Of a stretch of DNA of 64,000 nucleotides, positions 34,302 through 48,014 are shown one piece after another (position 1 is the first letter of the stretch; every line of letters starts with the position of its first letter). The DNA lies in assembly GCA_038496675.1 (NCBI GenBank), contig CM076651.1:24959712-25023711 (forward strand), in the 5' to 3' direction. A program made the translations under genes and the position numbers. The notes below the pieces were generated by a model that worked only from the letters and a program-made list of their open reading frames with translations, made no database searches and was not told the origin of the DNA. This DNA is from Rachycentron canadum. Its lineage: Eukaryota > Chordata > Actinopteri > Carangiformes > Rachycentridae.

Positions 34302-36500
34302 TTCACTTTCAAACACACATTACCTGCCCAGTCACACCCTGCACACATGCACACCACTCCCACTGATGTTTGTACCTGCATCAATCTCAGTAATTTAAAA
34401 GTCTCCTGCTGATTTTTCCTCACAGGCTTTCTTTAATGTTCAAAGAACTCACATACCTTTTCCTACATTTGGTTTGTCAGTATTTTTTTGTGAGGGTTGT
34501 CAGTTATGTTCAACGTAAATGTGGATAAGAACGCATCAGAATATATGCAAATTATGTATAAATTACATTAGAAATTCACTATTTCATCATGTATCCTCGC
34601 GTGTAATACAAAATTTTTCTCTTTGAGTCCACGCTTGTGTTTGATCTCTTTTTCCTTTTTTTCCATTTTAGACAAGCGCCCTTCACTAAGGAGAATTCCT
34701 GTTGATGTGACACTTCCGCCCTGTGCTTTTTAAAGCTCCCCTGTGGCACTCAGCCCTCAGAGAGAGCGTGCTGCACATTTAGCCGTCTATTTGTGTAGCA
34801 TGCCCAACTATTTACCACACAGTGGCATGGGTACCCTCCCCAACATGCATCGCAGGAACTCTGACTAATTGGCCTGGTGAATCACTTCAGTGTGCATGCG
34901 AGCAGCTCTTCACCACGAGGAGTGGCATACATTTTCTCACACACTGGAGTGCTCTGATTTCGCTGCATGCACAGAAACACATGCATTTGGGCAACAGCAC
35001 TAATATTCATGCACTACATTCATTCATACACAAACATGTATGCCTTGTGCGTCCCCACTGTGCCCACAACTTTTTTGTTTTCATAGAAGCACCAGTCATT
35101 CCTGCCTTGTTGAGGTCTGTGCATGGTGTTGTATGCACACGCTCACACTTATACTGACACTTATCTGAAGAATATCTGAAGAAGGATTTAAATCATCTGC
35201 CAGGTTGGGACAGGAAAGTAATCAAGGCTGAGCATGAGTACGAGCACACTAATCCTGAGTAAGGTCGAAATAAAAAAGCTAATACGTTTTTATTTTATTT
35301 GATAAAGGTAAGGAAAACATACTGTAACTTAAATGTAAAATAGATGGAAACATGTTTTGGTGTGGTTTTTATTGTTCCCTGATAACATCTGATGACCACA
35401 GAACAATAAAATGAGCATATAATTTGATTTATAACGGGATAAAAAGGTATAAAATGGTATTTGCTATCTGGAAAGGCAATCTTTCAGCGACACGTGAACC
35501 ATTGTTTTATTTTCATTGATTTAACCTACAGTGTAGTTGTTTCCAAGGAATGTTCACACACATTTAGTTTCACAAGAGTAGCCAATATTTATTACATGCC
35601 CAGATAGGGATGTGAGGCAGCTTATTTTAGTAAACCTGAACATTTGCATAGGCAAATATCCTCAGAACATAAAACATCTTTAAAGCATCAAAGCTGCTCC
35701 CGGGGCCCAGCAGGCCCCTGAGCAATCACTCTGAATCAAACACTGCACAGCCATCACACACCGGGGAATTGTGTGTGTGTGTGTCTGTGTGGGTGTGCAT
35801 TCATGCATCCACATTCAACGTACACACTTTAATTTGTGTGTGCATCTGTGTGGATGTGTGAACCCCACCCCTTACTCTCCACCGGCGCTCTGTTCCCGTA
35901 ACACCAGTGCTTGTGGTCTCTGGTGGCCATCAGGGGGAAAACCTGAAGTGCTTCTTCAATAAACCAGAGGAAGAGTCTAAATTGCCTTGAGATTTTTTAT
36001 TATTATCTTTAAAACATTGCATGACATATCACTGCAGTTAACCTTGCCAACCAAGCCCATCCTGAAAACAATACTAATTAAACAATACACAATAAACTGA
36101 TTAATCCATGTTTGTTTTTGAATAAATACTGGATTATCTAAAACTAAATTATCTCTGGATTAGTCCAAATTACATGCACCAAGATTTGTATTAATCAGAA
36201 ATGTTGTCATGTTTGGGGAAAATGTTTATAACATATCTATTACAGGACCTCCAATCTGGTTCAACGCTGACTTTTAGTTTTTAAGTTCCACACTAAAATG
36301 TTTCAGTCACTTCATTGTTTTTAACCTGTAACTTAAGAGCGGAGCTTCAGATGGTTCAGTACTCAGTAAACCTTTCTCTGATGATGATGATGATCATATA
36401 AACCTGAATAGTCTGTATTGTGATATCTACAGCAATAACATCACAGGTACAAGATGCAAAAGGTCTAACTCTGACCTAACTCTGTGACGCTGTAGGTTCA
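33661..36500. other. Unique noncoding sequence with (CT)15
   Basis: A (CT)n tract lies at 34270-34299 and a short (GT)n near 35770. A strong splice-acceptor-like tract at 34641-34671 is discussed under rejected items. No gene is recognised. Confidence 0.5.
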
Positions 36501-36600
36501 GCAGTGCTTTGAGCAAAATGATAATGTCAGCATGTTAGCACGCTGAACAGGCATTTGGTGCGAAACACAAAGTGCAGTCAATGCTGATGTGAATGTCATA
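36501..36600 (+). repeat. Dispersed repeat family C, copy C6 (fragment)
   Basis: AATGTCAGCATGTTAGCACG and CGAAACACAAAGTGCAG followed by GCTGATGTGAATGTCAT match the 5' half of C2 and C5. Confidence 0.6.
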
Positions 36601-37569
36601 TCATATTAGCTATTAATCATATTGGCTGATATTTACTCTAAATAGTTAGTGCACATTTGAAGATTGAAGGTAAATCTGGACATCCAGGTTTATTTAAATT
36701 TTTGAATTTTAATTTTTTGAAGCAGCCACATTTGCTCCTTGTTCCTAACAAAATCATATTTAAAATGTTTTCACTTCATCAGATTTTTCTTTTTTTTTTT
36801 TTGTTGCTGTGTGTTGGAGAAAGCTCATTTCCACAGTGACCTGAAAGCTTATATGTGGATAGAAATGGAACAACTTGGTGGATTTGGGTTAATGTACTGG
36901 TTGGAGGTGAACTTACCTGCATCTGCCGTTCTCACATTTGCTATAAGATTTTTTCAATTCGTGATTGTGGTTGATAGACACGTGCCGGCTCTATCCAGCT
37001 GCCGTGGCACAGCTTTGTGAGTAATAACATTTACCAGGATACACACAGCCCTTGGAGATAGAGAGAAATGAGGCGTGAGTGTGTCCCAAACCATCAATGA
37101 TGAAAATGAAATGAGTATCCTACACACACGGACCATCGTAAAGTATCATTGATCAGCTTTGGCGGATCATGAAAAAAGGCACGTGTTTGAATTAACTTCC
37201 TCTAAAAATATACAAGCACAAATAAGTGATCTGACACCTTATCGGTGGTCACCCAGTCCCACACTCAAACACCAAACGCACATCAAACCAATCAGCCAAA
37301 CACTGGTCAAACAAGAGCCTGAAAATGTTTCTTCCTCATTACCTTATACCTTATTAACCCTCAGACCTGCAGCTGGCTGGGTCTGCCTGCACACTCTTCT
37401 TCTGCACATTTTTTATATGTGCAGTGGCTGTCAACATTTCATTTTTGAGCACATGGTAAATAATTGAAAACATGAGTAAAGCAGCAGACCATGCCCATGA
37501 CGTAAAAGCTGATCTTACACCATCTAATCACATGGTTAGAGGTTAAATGATTGAAGCCTGGTTTTCAAA
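36601..37569. other. Unique noncoding sequence
   Basis: AT-rich, with a T12 run near 36790. Nothing is recognised. Confidence 0.5.
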
Positions 37570-38660
37570 AGTGAAAAAAAGAAAAAGTGATGGAAAACCA
37601 TGGGAGGGAGGGAGGATGGGGGATAGAGGGAGGCGAGGTGGAAGAAGAAAAATTAGATAGAAGTTCGAAGACTGGGTTGACAACGAGGGATGGTAGAGCC
37701 AAAGTAGAAAGGGGGGAGGGTAGAAGAAGGAGAAGAAGATGGAGGGAGGGGGAAGGGGATGAAAAGAGAGAAAGAGAGCAAGAGGGAGGAGGGGAAGGAA
37801 TGGTACAGCAGCTGCTGCTCCTAGTTATAATTGCCTCAATTAGCTGATAGGGCTGCCACGGCAACAGTGTTTGGATGGTTGTCATGACGACCCGCATGCA
37901 GCGTCTTCCCCAAGGGGTGAAGTAAAAGCGTGGGGGAGCAGATGATGGTGGCAATGGCTATGAGGTGGACAGCTCGAGTAAGAGAGGGAAGATGGTTGAT
38001 AGATCACACTGCATCAGAGAGTGAGGATGGAGGGAAGACACAGGGTTTGAGTAATGGATGAGGAGGAGGATGAAGATGATGATGGCTCTGTAATGGTGGG
38101 ATAGAAGTAGAGGGGAATGGGAAGGTGATGGAGAGGTGAGAAGAAACAGTGCTGTGAGGAAGGTTAAGGGATGGGGCGATTATTGTCTGATTGATAATGA
38201 TGAAAGCCATTATAACGAGCCAGCACAGATAAAGAACAGCTAGAAAAGAATATAATAGACAGAAAAGCATGTGGGCAAAGGAATGGAGAGATGGGAGGGA
38301 GAAGAAATGGTAAAGGGGAAATCAATTGAGGGAAATAGTAATATGGAGGAGGAATGAAAAAAGAGAAAGAGGAGTTTAGGAAAATGAAAAAGACCAAAAT
38401 TGGATAGTAATAATGGAAAGATTGATTTGAAATGAAAATGATGAGAAGAACAGAATTTAGGAGGGAAGGAGTGGTGAATGCCTGGAGAGATCAGTCAATA
38501 AAAGCAAAAAGTGGAGTTCTTGAAACAGGAATATGGATGGATTGATTGGAGATGCAGTTGTGGTACAATGGCATATAGGAAGAAAGTGGATAAAAGAGTG
38601 GAGTATGTGGGAGGAGAGAGTGGAAGAGTAGAAAGGAAAGATATACATGAAGATAGAAGA
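37570..38660 (+). repeat. 1.1-kb purine-rich tract
   Basis: Over most of this interval the plus strand is dominated by A and G (GGGAGGGAGGGAGG near 37605, AGGAGAAGAAGATGGAGGG near 37725, then degenerate GATGAGGAGGAGGATG). It is broken only at about 37800-37925, where ordinary sequence intervenes. Long F/S/L/P-rich frames on the minus strand (up to 129 codons) are the expected by-product and not genes. Confidence 0.8.
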
Positions 38661-38990
38661 ACAGGGTGCAGTAAGTGGAAGTGTACAGTGGGTCCATTGA
38701 TATCTCATGTATTTTCCTCTGTGTGAACAAACCCATCTCTCAGAAATGACTTTATAGACAAACTGTGGAGACATAGTGAGATCTCTGGCACAACTCCACC
38801 TCCTTCCAAGGTGCACAGACAAAGACAAACGGCAACAACAAATATATTATCTGGGAAATAGATTTGTAATTGAATGATCTTCTTTATCTTTATGATTATG
38901 TATCTATTATGTGGTTTTAGAGGCAAACACCATCTCAGTGTAGCTCCTCTCTCAGGCTTCTCTCTGGAGCTCTAGTAACAACAGCTCAGT

Positions 38991-39035
38991 CAGCCAATCA
39001 GAAGAGAGGATCTGAGCCTCTCTTCTGATTGGCTG
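38991..39035. repeat. 19-bp perfect hairpin with CCAAT/ATTGG arms
   Basis: The left arm CAGCCAATCAGAAGAGAGG (38991-39009) and right arm CCTCTCTTCTGATTGGCTG (39017-39035) are exact reverse complements around a 7-nt loop (ATCTGAG). Just outside, CTCAGT on the left and CTGAG on the right can pair again across a short bulge. Each arm holds a CCAAT box in opposite orientation. It may be a palindromic MITE or the remains of one. There is no sign of a known microRNA seed. Confidence 0.9.
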
Positions 39036-39045
39036 GTTTTCTGAG

Positions 39046-40094
39046 TGATCCAATAAAAATATAGCAGATTTCGAGTAAACACTAGGAGAAACCAAATCCT
39101 GCAACGTTGGGGGGGGGGGGTTCAATACCCAAAAATCACTTGTAGTAACTATAACATTATTAAATGTTGATGATGATGGTTAAACCCTTTCAGCTTGGTA
39201 AAGGTTCGATCCTGGTCTGGTTTATTATTAAATAAGTTCACAGTGATCTAACATGTTCGCTTACATTTTAGTCAGTGTCGTTCTCTCTGCTGCTGTTGAT
39301 AAATGTAACGTTTTGCTCATTTAAAGAAATAAAATGAAAAATAAAGTCAACTGTGAACATAATCCAGCCATCAATTAGACTTCCTACAGAAGAAATTTGC
39401 TGTTGCAGTTTAGTTGTATATCAACAGAAATTCCTTTTTGGTTTGACTTGTCAATAGCAGAATGAAAATATATTTTTTTCTGTTTACAAAAGCTGCTTCT
39501 CTTTAGGCTTTATAACCTCTTTATACACAAGTGTTGTAGCATTTCAGGATAAATTACTCCACCAATTTAGCATTATGCTCCTATAACACTGTTGTGAGTT
39601 TTTATGTACAACTTGAATATATTCATAGGTTCTGGTTTAGATGTTTTGTTTCGTTTTAATAAAGCTGCAATCCCCACAAATATTTCTTTGAACAAACATT
39701 AGAAATCTCAACAACTATATCTCAAAATTCAGGCAAATGTTAAGAAAGGTGAAGATCTGACCAGACAAATTCCCCAGCACTGGTCCCCAGACACATGTTT
39801 AGGAAAGCAGGGACCAGAGGGAAATAAAGGACAGGGAGGTGAACTGGTGTGTGGGGTGCGTTGTGGTCTTGAGGGGTCAGCGATTTGGCTCTGTCCTCTC
39901 CTGTCGTGATTGGCTAACTGGGACCGGCGGCCTGGCGATCAGCAGCCCAGAGAGGAATCTGTCACTCTCCCTGATCTGGTGGAAGATGGATGGTGCCGAC
40001 CAGACAGCAGCTGTAACGCGAGTGTGAGCGTGAGCGTGGGTGTGTGGGAGCTGCAGGGTGTGTGACTCTGGTCTTTCTTGTTGGTCTCTGCCCT

Positions 40095-40132
<38 letters not shown>

Positions 40133-41453
40133 TCTCTGATTTATGCATGTCAAATACATGTCTCTTCACATGTGTGTTTTTATACGCACCTATCCACTGT
40201 CAAACAGCGGGTGTGCCACCACCAGCGTCACATAATCACTCAATCTTCAATCATGTCAGGGAGAGCAGACTTGAGATGGCGAGTTGGCAAAGATACACAT
40301 GCTCTTTCCATATATATTCATGAAAGGCCATCTTTTCACAGCCGACAGGGTCTTTCGCTCTGTTAGTCGTGTGATTTATCGTCCCGCCACGCCTGAAGGT
40401 TTATATATATGAGGACTGGAGAACAAACCGCTGAGCAGGCGTATAGTCGCGGAGCAGTGATGAGCCACTCAGAGCTCTTCATCTGTGTGTAGTGGATGCA
40501 CGCATCATTGTACATACACGCATACTCATGCACACAGCATGCCACACCCCAGTCAAGTCGCTGTTATGTATGGTTTCCCCCAGTCTGACAGCTCCACAGA
40601 ATTAATTCAGCCTTAATGTCCCTCTTTGAGTGATCACACAGTGAATGTGAGTGAAACTGGCCCATGTGTCTGTGTGTGCGTGCTTCGATGGCGATCACTG
40701 TGACAGGTGTTATGACGTAGATCAGGTGGCACATAATAATTTAACACCGAGGCTTCAGAATCTCCCCGATCCAGATACAGTCCCTATGTTTTATCCCCCT
40801 GTATGAAATGTCACTCGATGCTAAAAGCTCTCAATTACAGTGATAAGCACACAAATCACATGCACATGCAGGAAACACACACAAGCTTAAACTCAAACTG
40901 TGGATAAAGATAGGAGACACACTAACACTCACACACAGAGCTGTTACACTTCACTTTTCACACACCTTAGATCTTAAAGCCACAGTTTGTCCATGATTAA
41001 ATACATAAAGTTGGAGGCAACTTCAGCGAGCAACTGCAATGTTACTGGAATTACACTTAACAGTCAGTGGATGTAATGAATGGAAACCAAGAAAATTATT
41101 CTTTTCAGAGTTGTCTGCTATTGTTCCAACCGTCTAGACTGCAACAGCCAAAAGTTTCATATCTCATATGAAAGCATTGAATTAGGAGCCTCCAGTCATT
41201 TTGTGCATTGTTTGCATTACCTTCACTTCTATTCTAAAAATTATCTAAAAAGACAGGAATGTAAGTTATTGTGCAGGGAAGTTAAAGTAATGAAGGTTTG
41301 TATGAGCACTGCCAGCCGAGCTGCTGAGAGGGCAAGGTGAAACCTGAGATCCTATTTTCTCGCTTATTTTGATTCACGAGGAAAACTGACAGCACACGCT
41401 GCTCTTCAGAAATGTTACAGTTCAGCTCACAAAAAAATATAAAAACTGTGTTG

Positions 41454-41490
<37 letters not shown>

Positions 41491-42914
41491 CAATTTATTT
41501 TGAGAAAGACTAACGTGGCAAAAAGTCCTTTGTGGGGGATTTTGAAAGGGAGAGTTCAGGTGAAACGCATCACTTGAACCAAATATTTCAAAATGACTCA
41601 ATAGGAAACAGCAAGAAAGAGAAATGCAGAACACAGAACAGCTCTCTTTTCTTTTGGTTGTCAAAATATAATCTAACCTATGTGGTAGGTGGTTTGCATA
41701 AAAGGTCACTTTTCAAGGACTAGCAGTTATTCTCAGAATGATTGTCAAACATATTCCAAAAGCTATTTTCTAAGGCAAAAGAAAGAACAACAAGGTGTAA
41801 AGTGACGGTAGTGTGTGTGTGGGTTTGAATCTCTGGGCTGAAGATCCTGAATGCCTTTTCCCCTGGGCCAACCACAACTTTCCAGTGCGACAAGAACGCC
41901 TATTTCATAGACAAACTGTTCAGATGTGCATAGATGAGAAAGTTGGACATCTCCGACACAATCACTTTCATTGAACGTCATTGTATTCATTCATCGACAA
42001 ATGTGTTATTTTTGCAGAAAAGAGTAAATACTCTAAACTAAAAAACTAAACATAAAACTAAAAGTATCTGAAAATATTAACAGCAAAACCAGATGATTTT
42101 CTTGAATGATGATTCTTCATTTGTCAAAGTAGTTGCCAAGCAGTTGTTGATTCACTCATGAATACATTGATTGTTGCAGCCCTATGGTGGAGTTTTGTTA
42201 TTTCTGCATAGCTAATATGTTAACATCAGTGTTAACAGCTGTTTACTAACCAGTATCGAAGAAACATTGCTTTAAGTCCAGCTTTAAACTTCAGTCATTT
42301 ACTCACCAACATCTGTCTCCAGCTGTGGAAAGCGACATTAATATTAAGTCTTATCTTTATTACGTCTTTTTTTTTCCTGAAGTGAACATGCTAACCATGA
42401 AGCCCTGTCCCATCTCATCACTTTCTGTGAACCTACAGAGCCATGTTTTAACCTCGTCGAGTGACAATAAGCATCACCCAACAACTACATTCTGCAGTAG
42501 ACAAATAGCCCCTTCAAAGAAAAAGGTTTTAAAATTGTTAACATGTCAATATGGTCCTTTTTATTTTACACAAGACATATATTAAAGGAAGTAAACAATC
42601 AATGCCAGGCTAAAGATAGTCTCAAAAAACCCATATGTTCATATGAAGGGCAAAAGAAATTCAGTAAGCACAACATTAACACACAGCATAAACAAATAAA
42701 AGATGCTAACTACACTGGCTGTTCTGATACGTCCACCAGTCTGACTCTGATCCAACAGACTGAGTCTGGGTCTGACTGAGGCTCAAACATGTGGCTGAGT
42801 CGCTCACATGCTAGAGGGATGAAGAGTAGATGTGCTTCCAGCTCACATTTAGGGTTGTCTTTTTATTCAACAAATAATAATCAGAGTATTTTTTTTTACA
42901 TACTTTAAAAAGGA
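39046..42914. other. Unique noncoding sequence with simple repeats
   Basis: Contains a G12 run at 39109-39120 and a (CA)n at 40098-40130. An A29 run at 41460-41488 could mark the tail of an old retrocopy, but upstream sequence shows no recognisable gene. No exon is called. Confidence 0.5.
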
Positions 42915-43040
42915 AAAGGTGACTTTATTTTTCTATCGCACTATTTAGACACAAGGCAATTCAAAGAGGCTTGATAATACATTAAAAATACAAATAAAAC
43001 ATTGTAATGACCTTAAAACTGAATACAAAAACACTTAAAA
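42915..43040 (-). repeat. Possible LINE 3' UTR-type repeat
   Basis: ACTTTATTTTTCTATCGCAC then ACACAAGGCAATTCAAAGAG and ACATTAAAAATACAAATAAA. This follows the pattern 'tttatttttatagcac...acaaggcaattcaaagtgctttacat' that I remember as common in teleosts. It is decayed and the family is not assigned. Confidence 0.4.
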
Positions 43041-45377
43041 ATGATTTTTTTGCTGGTGGGTACCTCACCTGTACCTCTGCAGATTGTTAGTTGCCAGTTA
43101 AATTTCAGATCAGGAAAGAATAAATATTGGTCCTAAAAGTCAAAGTAGCACTTGCCCCCATTACCACCACTTAAGTGCCGTTTTGAACGAGGTTTATAAA
43201 AACCAAATGCACTAAGGAGTGATGAAGCTGCACAGTGTGAAACTGATCAGACTGTGTTTGTACTGGGCAGCTACCAGGTGTTAATGTGCAAAGATTTTTG
43301 GAAATTGCTTTGATTTTCCAAAAACTGACAAGCTTATCCACTTCACACAGTCATGTAAGGACACGGGATTTGAACTTTTCTCTCAAGCTATTTAGTCTTC
43401 ACACAAACTGCTGTCACTTTTCATGTGCACAACGTGATGGATGCCTTTGAGAAAAGTGTATCTGAAACTGGGCACCCTCTCCTCATCTGTACCATATCTC
43501 ACTGTTGGAAACATCTGTAACACTGGCATATCAGACATCCAGACAACACGTCGTACTAAATGGTTTGTTTTGTGCATACCCAACCTTAAAATAAGTTTAT
43601 TGCGCAGGATACTGGATAAATAGATATGTACAGCAGATTGTCACCTGAGGACTGATGATGATGATCAGTAGCCATCAAGTTTATTCATTTGCTTCTTGAA
43701 CAAAACCACTGGACATAAAAACTTGACTTTTCCTTGAACTCTGTGTTTTGTAAGGGAATGTTTTGTGATTTTTTTTCTGAAACAATTAATATTGTGAAAG
43801 ACATAATGCCTTAAGATGCCCCTTTTCCGGTAAAAACCAACTCTTTCTCTTAGTAGAAATGAAGAATACCTTTGATGTCACTAGTGCTAGGAATGACTGG
43901 ATTCCAGTCAACGACCTTGCAAGTGTGTTGTGCGTCCGTGAGCCACTGAGCCGTCAGGATGGCTGCACTGAAAAACACTTAGAAGGCTGCTTTATTTCAT
44001 CGTTATGTCAAGAAAAAAAGGTTTGTTTGCTTTAGAAAACCCTGACGTTGCCCCCTGTCCACGTCTTTCAAGACCTTTCCATGTCGTGGGATCAAAGAGA
44101 GGCCCTGCTGACACCTCTATTTCTAAATGGAGAACGACTGGTCATAAATCGCCATCGTCTTCTATTAATTATCATCAATAATGCCTGCCTGGCCATTTAT
44201 CTCATACGCACCCACTAACCACTACCACTGATCATCCCAACCCCCTCTGTTACACACAACCCATCCCCCATCACACACACTCACATCCATGCACGTCATA
44301 CACACACACACACACACACACACCAACCCCCCCATTTCTTCATACAAATACCTTCTTCAATTGCTCATTTCCCCCTCCCCCTCCATTCGCCATCATCACT
44401 CTCTCTCATTCCCTGTCTTTACCTCACCCACTCACCACATGTTCTCAGCCCCCATCCCCATCCTTCACTAGCACTTGTATCAAACCCAATCTGACAACTT
44501 CAGCAAGAGCTACGTGGCGTCGAAGAAGACGAGAGACGAGGATGTGAGGATTTCCTTGGCAGCGATCAGGCAAAAATGTTGACTGTGAAAAAAAAAAAAA
44601 TCAAAGGCCATCCTCTCTGTGAAATCCATTCAGAGAGTCACGTTGATCTCTGGCCATCAGCTTGTTCTGAATTCCTATCCAATCAAAGTATGAGCTGTAG
44701 TCTCTCAGCATGGCCTGCTGCTCATGCAGCATCTGAAGGTCATCATTTGGTTTTGGCACCATATTAAAATGAGCAATCTTTTTAATGACAGCCACAGCTG
44801 TTCAGAATATAGCTGACACTTTCCAAGTCTTTTATGTATGCAAGAAAAGCTTATACAAGAGACAAACACATTTCTGTATTGTGCCTCTGATGCATTAGAA
44901 AGATTGCTTTTGGGGGGGGGGTGTTGAAAAATGGCATTCTCTGGGTTTCTGCAAAATGAAGTGTGCTGTCATGAAAAATGGGCTATTGTCAGCAAACAGA
45001 CCAGATACTTTTGTGTCATCAGGTTTGATGGATGAGCACCGAGGTTCATTTTATCTTGACAGTTTTGTCATGCTGCCAACAGTATGATAAAATATCTGAC
45101 GACATGAATCAAACGCGGAGCGTAATCCCTCCTACCTAAGGTACACAAGAGACGAGATTGTGAAATATTTTCAGAGGAATTAACATCATCCTCAAGTGTG
45201 AAACAAATGCATCAGCAAGACTCTTTTCACAGTGAAGGGAGTTTATTTCACAGTGTGGTGTTGTCACACCGACGGGTGAATTGCACATACAAACACACAC
45301 ATCTACGTGGATAAAGTCAGTGGACGAGGAGTTTGCAGGTTCCCCCTGTGGAGCTGACACGCACACAAACATCAGGC

Positions 45378-45412
<35 letters not shown>

Positions 45413-46374
45413 TCCATGTGCCCGTCAGGGGCAGAGCGTGCAAGCCTCTGTTTAAACTAAGCTGCTGGACCCCCCCGCCCCCAATTCTCTACCATTTCAT
45501 CACTCCTCTCTCTCCCACTCTTTTCCTTCACCTCTCTCGCCCACACACACTCTGGTACATCATTCGGAAACATTCATACACATATGTATGAAAACACTTA
45601 CTTGAAAACACATGCCCACACACTTGGCGTTGCCTCCATAGCCTGTAGCATGAATAGTCTTTGAGCTAAACAGCTATATTAGCTTCTCCATCTTTTTTGC
45701 CTGTTGTGCATGTGAGGTGCTTTAATCTATTCACCCCAGCAGATATCCAGCTACCAGCATGCAGCAGGCAGAGGTTTCCCTGGGGCAGCTTCCCTGGCTT
45801 CGCTTTGGCCCTCACAGATTGTGTGCTTGTTGGTATATGTATGTTTGTGTCTCAAGGTTAGCCTTCCTCTATCAGTGGCATCTATGGACGTGTGAACAGA
45901 GGACGTGGCTGTTTCCTTGTACCAACATGAACGTTTCCCCTCTGCTAGCATTTTCTCTGTGCTGCTTTTCTTTGGAGGAAATGGACAGATTAGCACTGGG
46001 GTTTAAGCAGAAGGTTTAGTGAGAGAGAGGAGGATGTGCAGTGAGATACTAAGAGGCTAACAACACATCCACACTGTGGTTAAACGTATTTATCGCTCTT
46101 TTTTTGTTGTTGTTTTCTGAGCACAACTGAGCTTTTCAGTCAAGACAAAAACAAAGACTTGAATAATTCAAACGATGAATGATGATGTTCTCCACAATGA
46201 AAACCAGGCTACACCCGGTATGATAACTCTGATGCTAACAAGGATGACATCTCTAATGTTAGCATCACTGTCAGCGACGTGTGTACATGCTATTAAACAA
46301 GTGCACACACCAAAGACTGACAACTCACCTAACACACCAACCGACCAATATCACTCATCTGATGCTATTTGCGT
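43041..46374. other. Unique noncoding sequence with simple repeats
   Basis: Contains (CA)n at 44300-44323 and at 45381-45409, and a G10 run at 44912-44921. No gene is recognised. Confidence 0.5.
44090..44205. promoter_or_regulatory. Candidate conserved noncoding element
   Basis: A repeat-free block with CTATTAATTATCATCAATAA and CATAAATCGCC, typical of clustered homeodomain sites, bounded by simple CA-rich sequence. Conservation not tested. Confidence 0.18.
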
Positions 46375-46570
46375 ATATTTTGTCAATATCAAATTGTGCA
46401 TATCATGCTTTTATCTGTTATTTATACATTCATTTCATTTTATTTTAATGTTACTTTAAGTATTTGACACTGATCTTTGCAGTTTCTTTTTCTTAAACTG
46501 TCCTGTTTGCTGCTGTAATTCTGCTAATTTCCCCCACTGTGGGACTATTAAAGAAATATCTTATTAACAT
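46375..46570 (+). repeat. Retroposon 3' tail
   Basis: AATTTCCCCCACTGTGGGAC followed by TATTAAAGAAATATCTTATT is a decayed form of the 'aatttccccactgtgggactaataaaggattatctta' tail that I remember from teleost retroposons. It is preceded by AT-rich sequence. Only the tail is recognisable. Confidence 0.5.
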
Positions 46571-48014
46571 CTAATGTCAGTCATCTAAATCTTATGATGG
46601 AAAACATCGAGCTGTCTGCACATCGCACGCAAAATTTTAACTGATGCAACGTTTCATTTCATTTAAATGAATTATTTCATCAGCATTTCTCAAGCTAAAC
46701 CCAATTTATGTGTAACTTGCCAAAATAATTAGCATGATTTAGATCCTTCTGCAGCCTTTTTTTTTTGTACATTGAAAAAAGACTTGTTCCACCAACATAT
46801 CAAAATGATTGCAAATGTTATATATAACTGTGAAAATACAGCTACTCTCCAATTTTGAGTAAAGAGTTGCCAAATTAATGAGTTTACCTCTAACAAATTC
46901 AAAGTCACTACAGACTGAATTACAAAAAATGCCTGAAAATTTTATTGAGATGATGTTTTTACCAGATGTGATGTGTGTCATAATCAGTCAGAACCAGACG
47001 TTTCCTCCGAACAGCTTTTCCAGAGAACGCGCTGTTGTTCAGCAGAACACATGTTACATACCGGCAGTAAATTAAAGCCCAGTGAATATGTGAACAGTGT
47101 GAACACGCTTCCTTCTCGTCTTACCATGTAGTTTAATGAGAGGAATAAGCAGAGCCACGACAACACCCCCACTCAGGATTCAAATCAACCTAATAAAAAT
47201 AAAAATGATTTATATAAATGTTGTAAACTCATTACGACATTCACCAATTACAGGCTTTATGATGCATGAACTGCATTAGCAGATGTATAAGGAATGTTAG
47301 AGAAAGAGAAATAGGACGTAGTGACATCAAAGGGTGGTATTTAGATGATTTCTCCCCTTTGTCTCGCTATGTCAGTGTCTCTTTGTTCAATTGGCAGCCA
47401 GGCTGAAATTCAAATCAGCCCAGGAGAGCAGCTGACCCACGAAAGTGACACAGTGCTCATGGCATCTATCACACAGCTTTCTGAAAGAGCATTTATGTTT
47501 GAAATGACCGCAGGCTTCCTCATGCCCTCACAGCAGCAGGACTCCTGCTGATCAGCCTGGCACACGGGCATCATGGTGGGGTCACAGGATCAGGACCTTG
47601 GATGCTGATCATGACGGACTTTGCCGTTAGTTGGGCTCCCAGCATCCTCCTGCTCTTCTCACATTCATCCATTCTCAATCTTCAACCTTTATCACGGCTT
47701 AACTTTAGTTGACATCAGAGAAGTTCCCAGATCGGTGCAGCCTTGTGATCCAGAAGCCTCCTGACAGATCAGTGTACTGCAGGTGGGCAGGTGTCACTTT
47801 GAAATCCTTCAGCTATTTGAAGTCTGCTTGTCTTTTTTTCATTCCCACTTTTTTCATTCCACTCTGCTGTTGTGCGATACAAATGGTAGACATCTTTTTT
47901 TCATACTGATGTCATGGCGTGACAGCGACAGCAAGGCCTGAATTCTAATAAGGCCAACGTGTTCATTTCCTGTCTGTGGATCCTGAACCACAGAGTTAGT
48001 CTGCTCTCAGTGAG

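Noticed and set aside
34641..34733. Strong polypyrimidine tract and AG followed by 19 codons to a stop (KRPSLRRIPVDV...)
   Set aside because: Too short to support an exon, with no polyadenylation signal close by. T-rich tracts are common in this sequence.
37565..38828. Several 70-129 codon frames on both strands
   Set aside because: By-products of the purine-rich tract: E/G/R-rich on one strand and S/L/P/F-rich on the other.
39180..39225. B-box-like AAGGTTCGATCCTGG, possible tRNA
   Set aside because: Only the 3' half fits. No acceptor stem or D-arm can be folded.
41813..41870. Possible SINE B-box (GGGTTTGAATCTCTGG)
   Set aside because: No A-box at the right distance upstream, only a TG repeat.
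43885..43965. tRNA-like or SINE head on the minus strand (GGCTCAGTGGCTCACG...)
   Set aside because: An A-box-like string is present, but the B-box is poor and the cloverleaf does not form convincingly.
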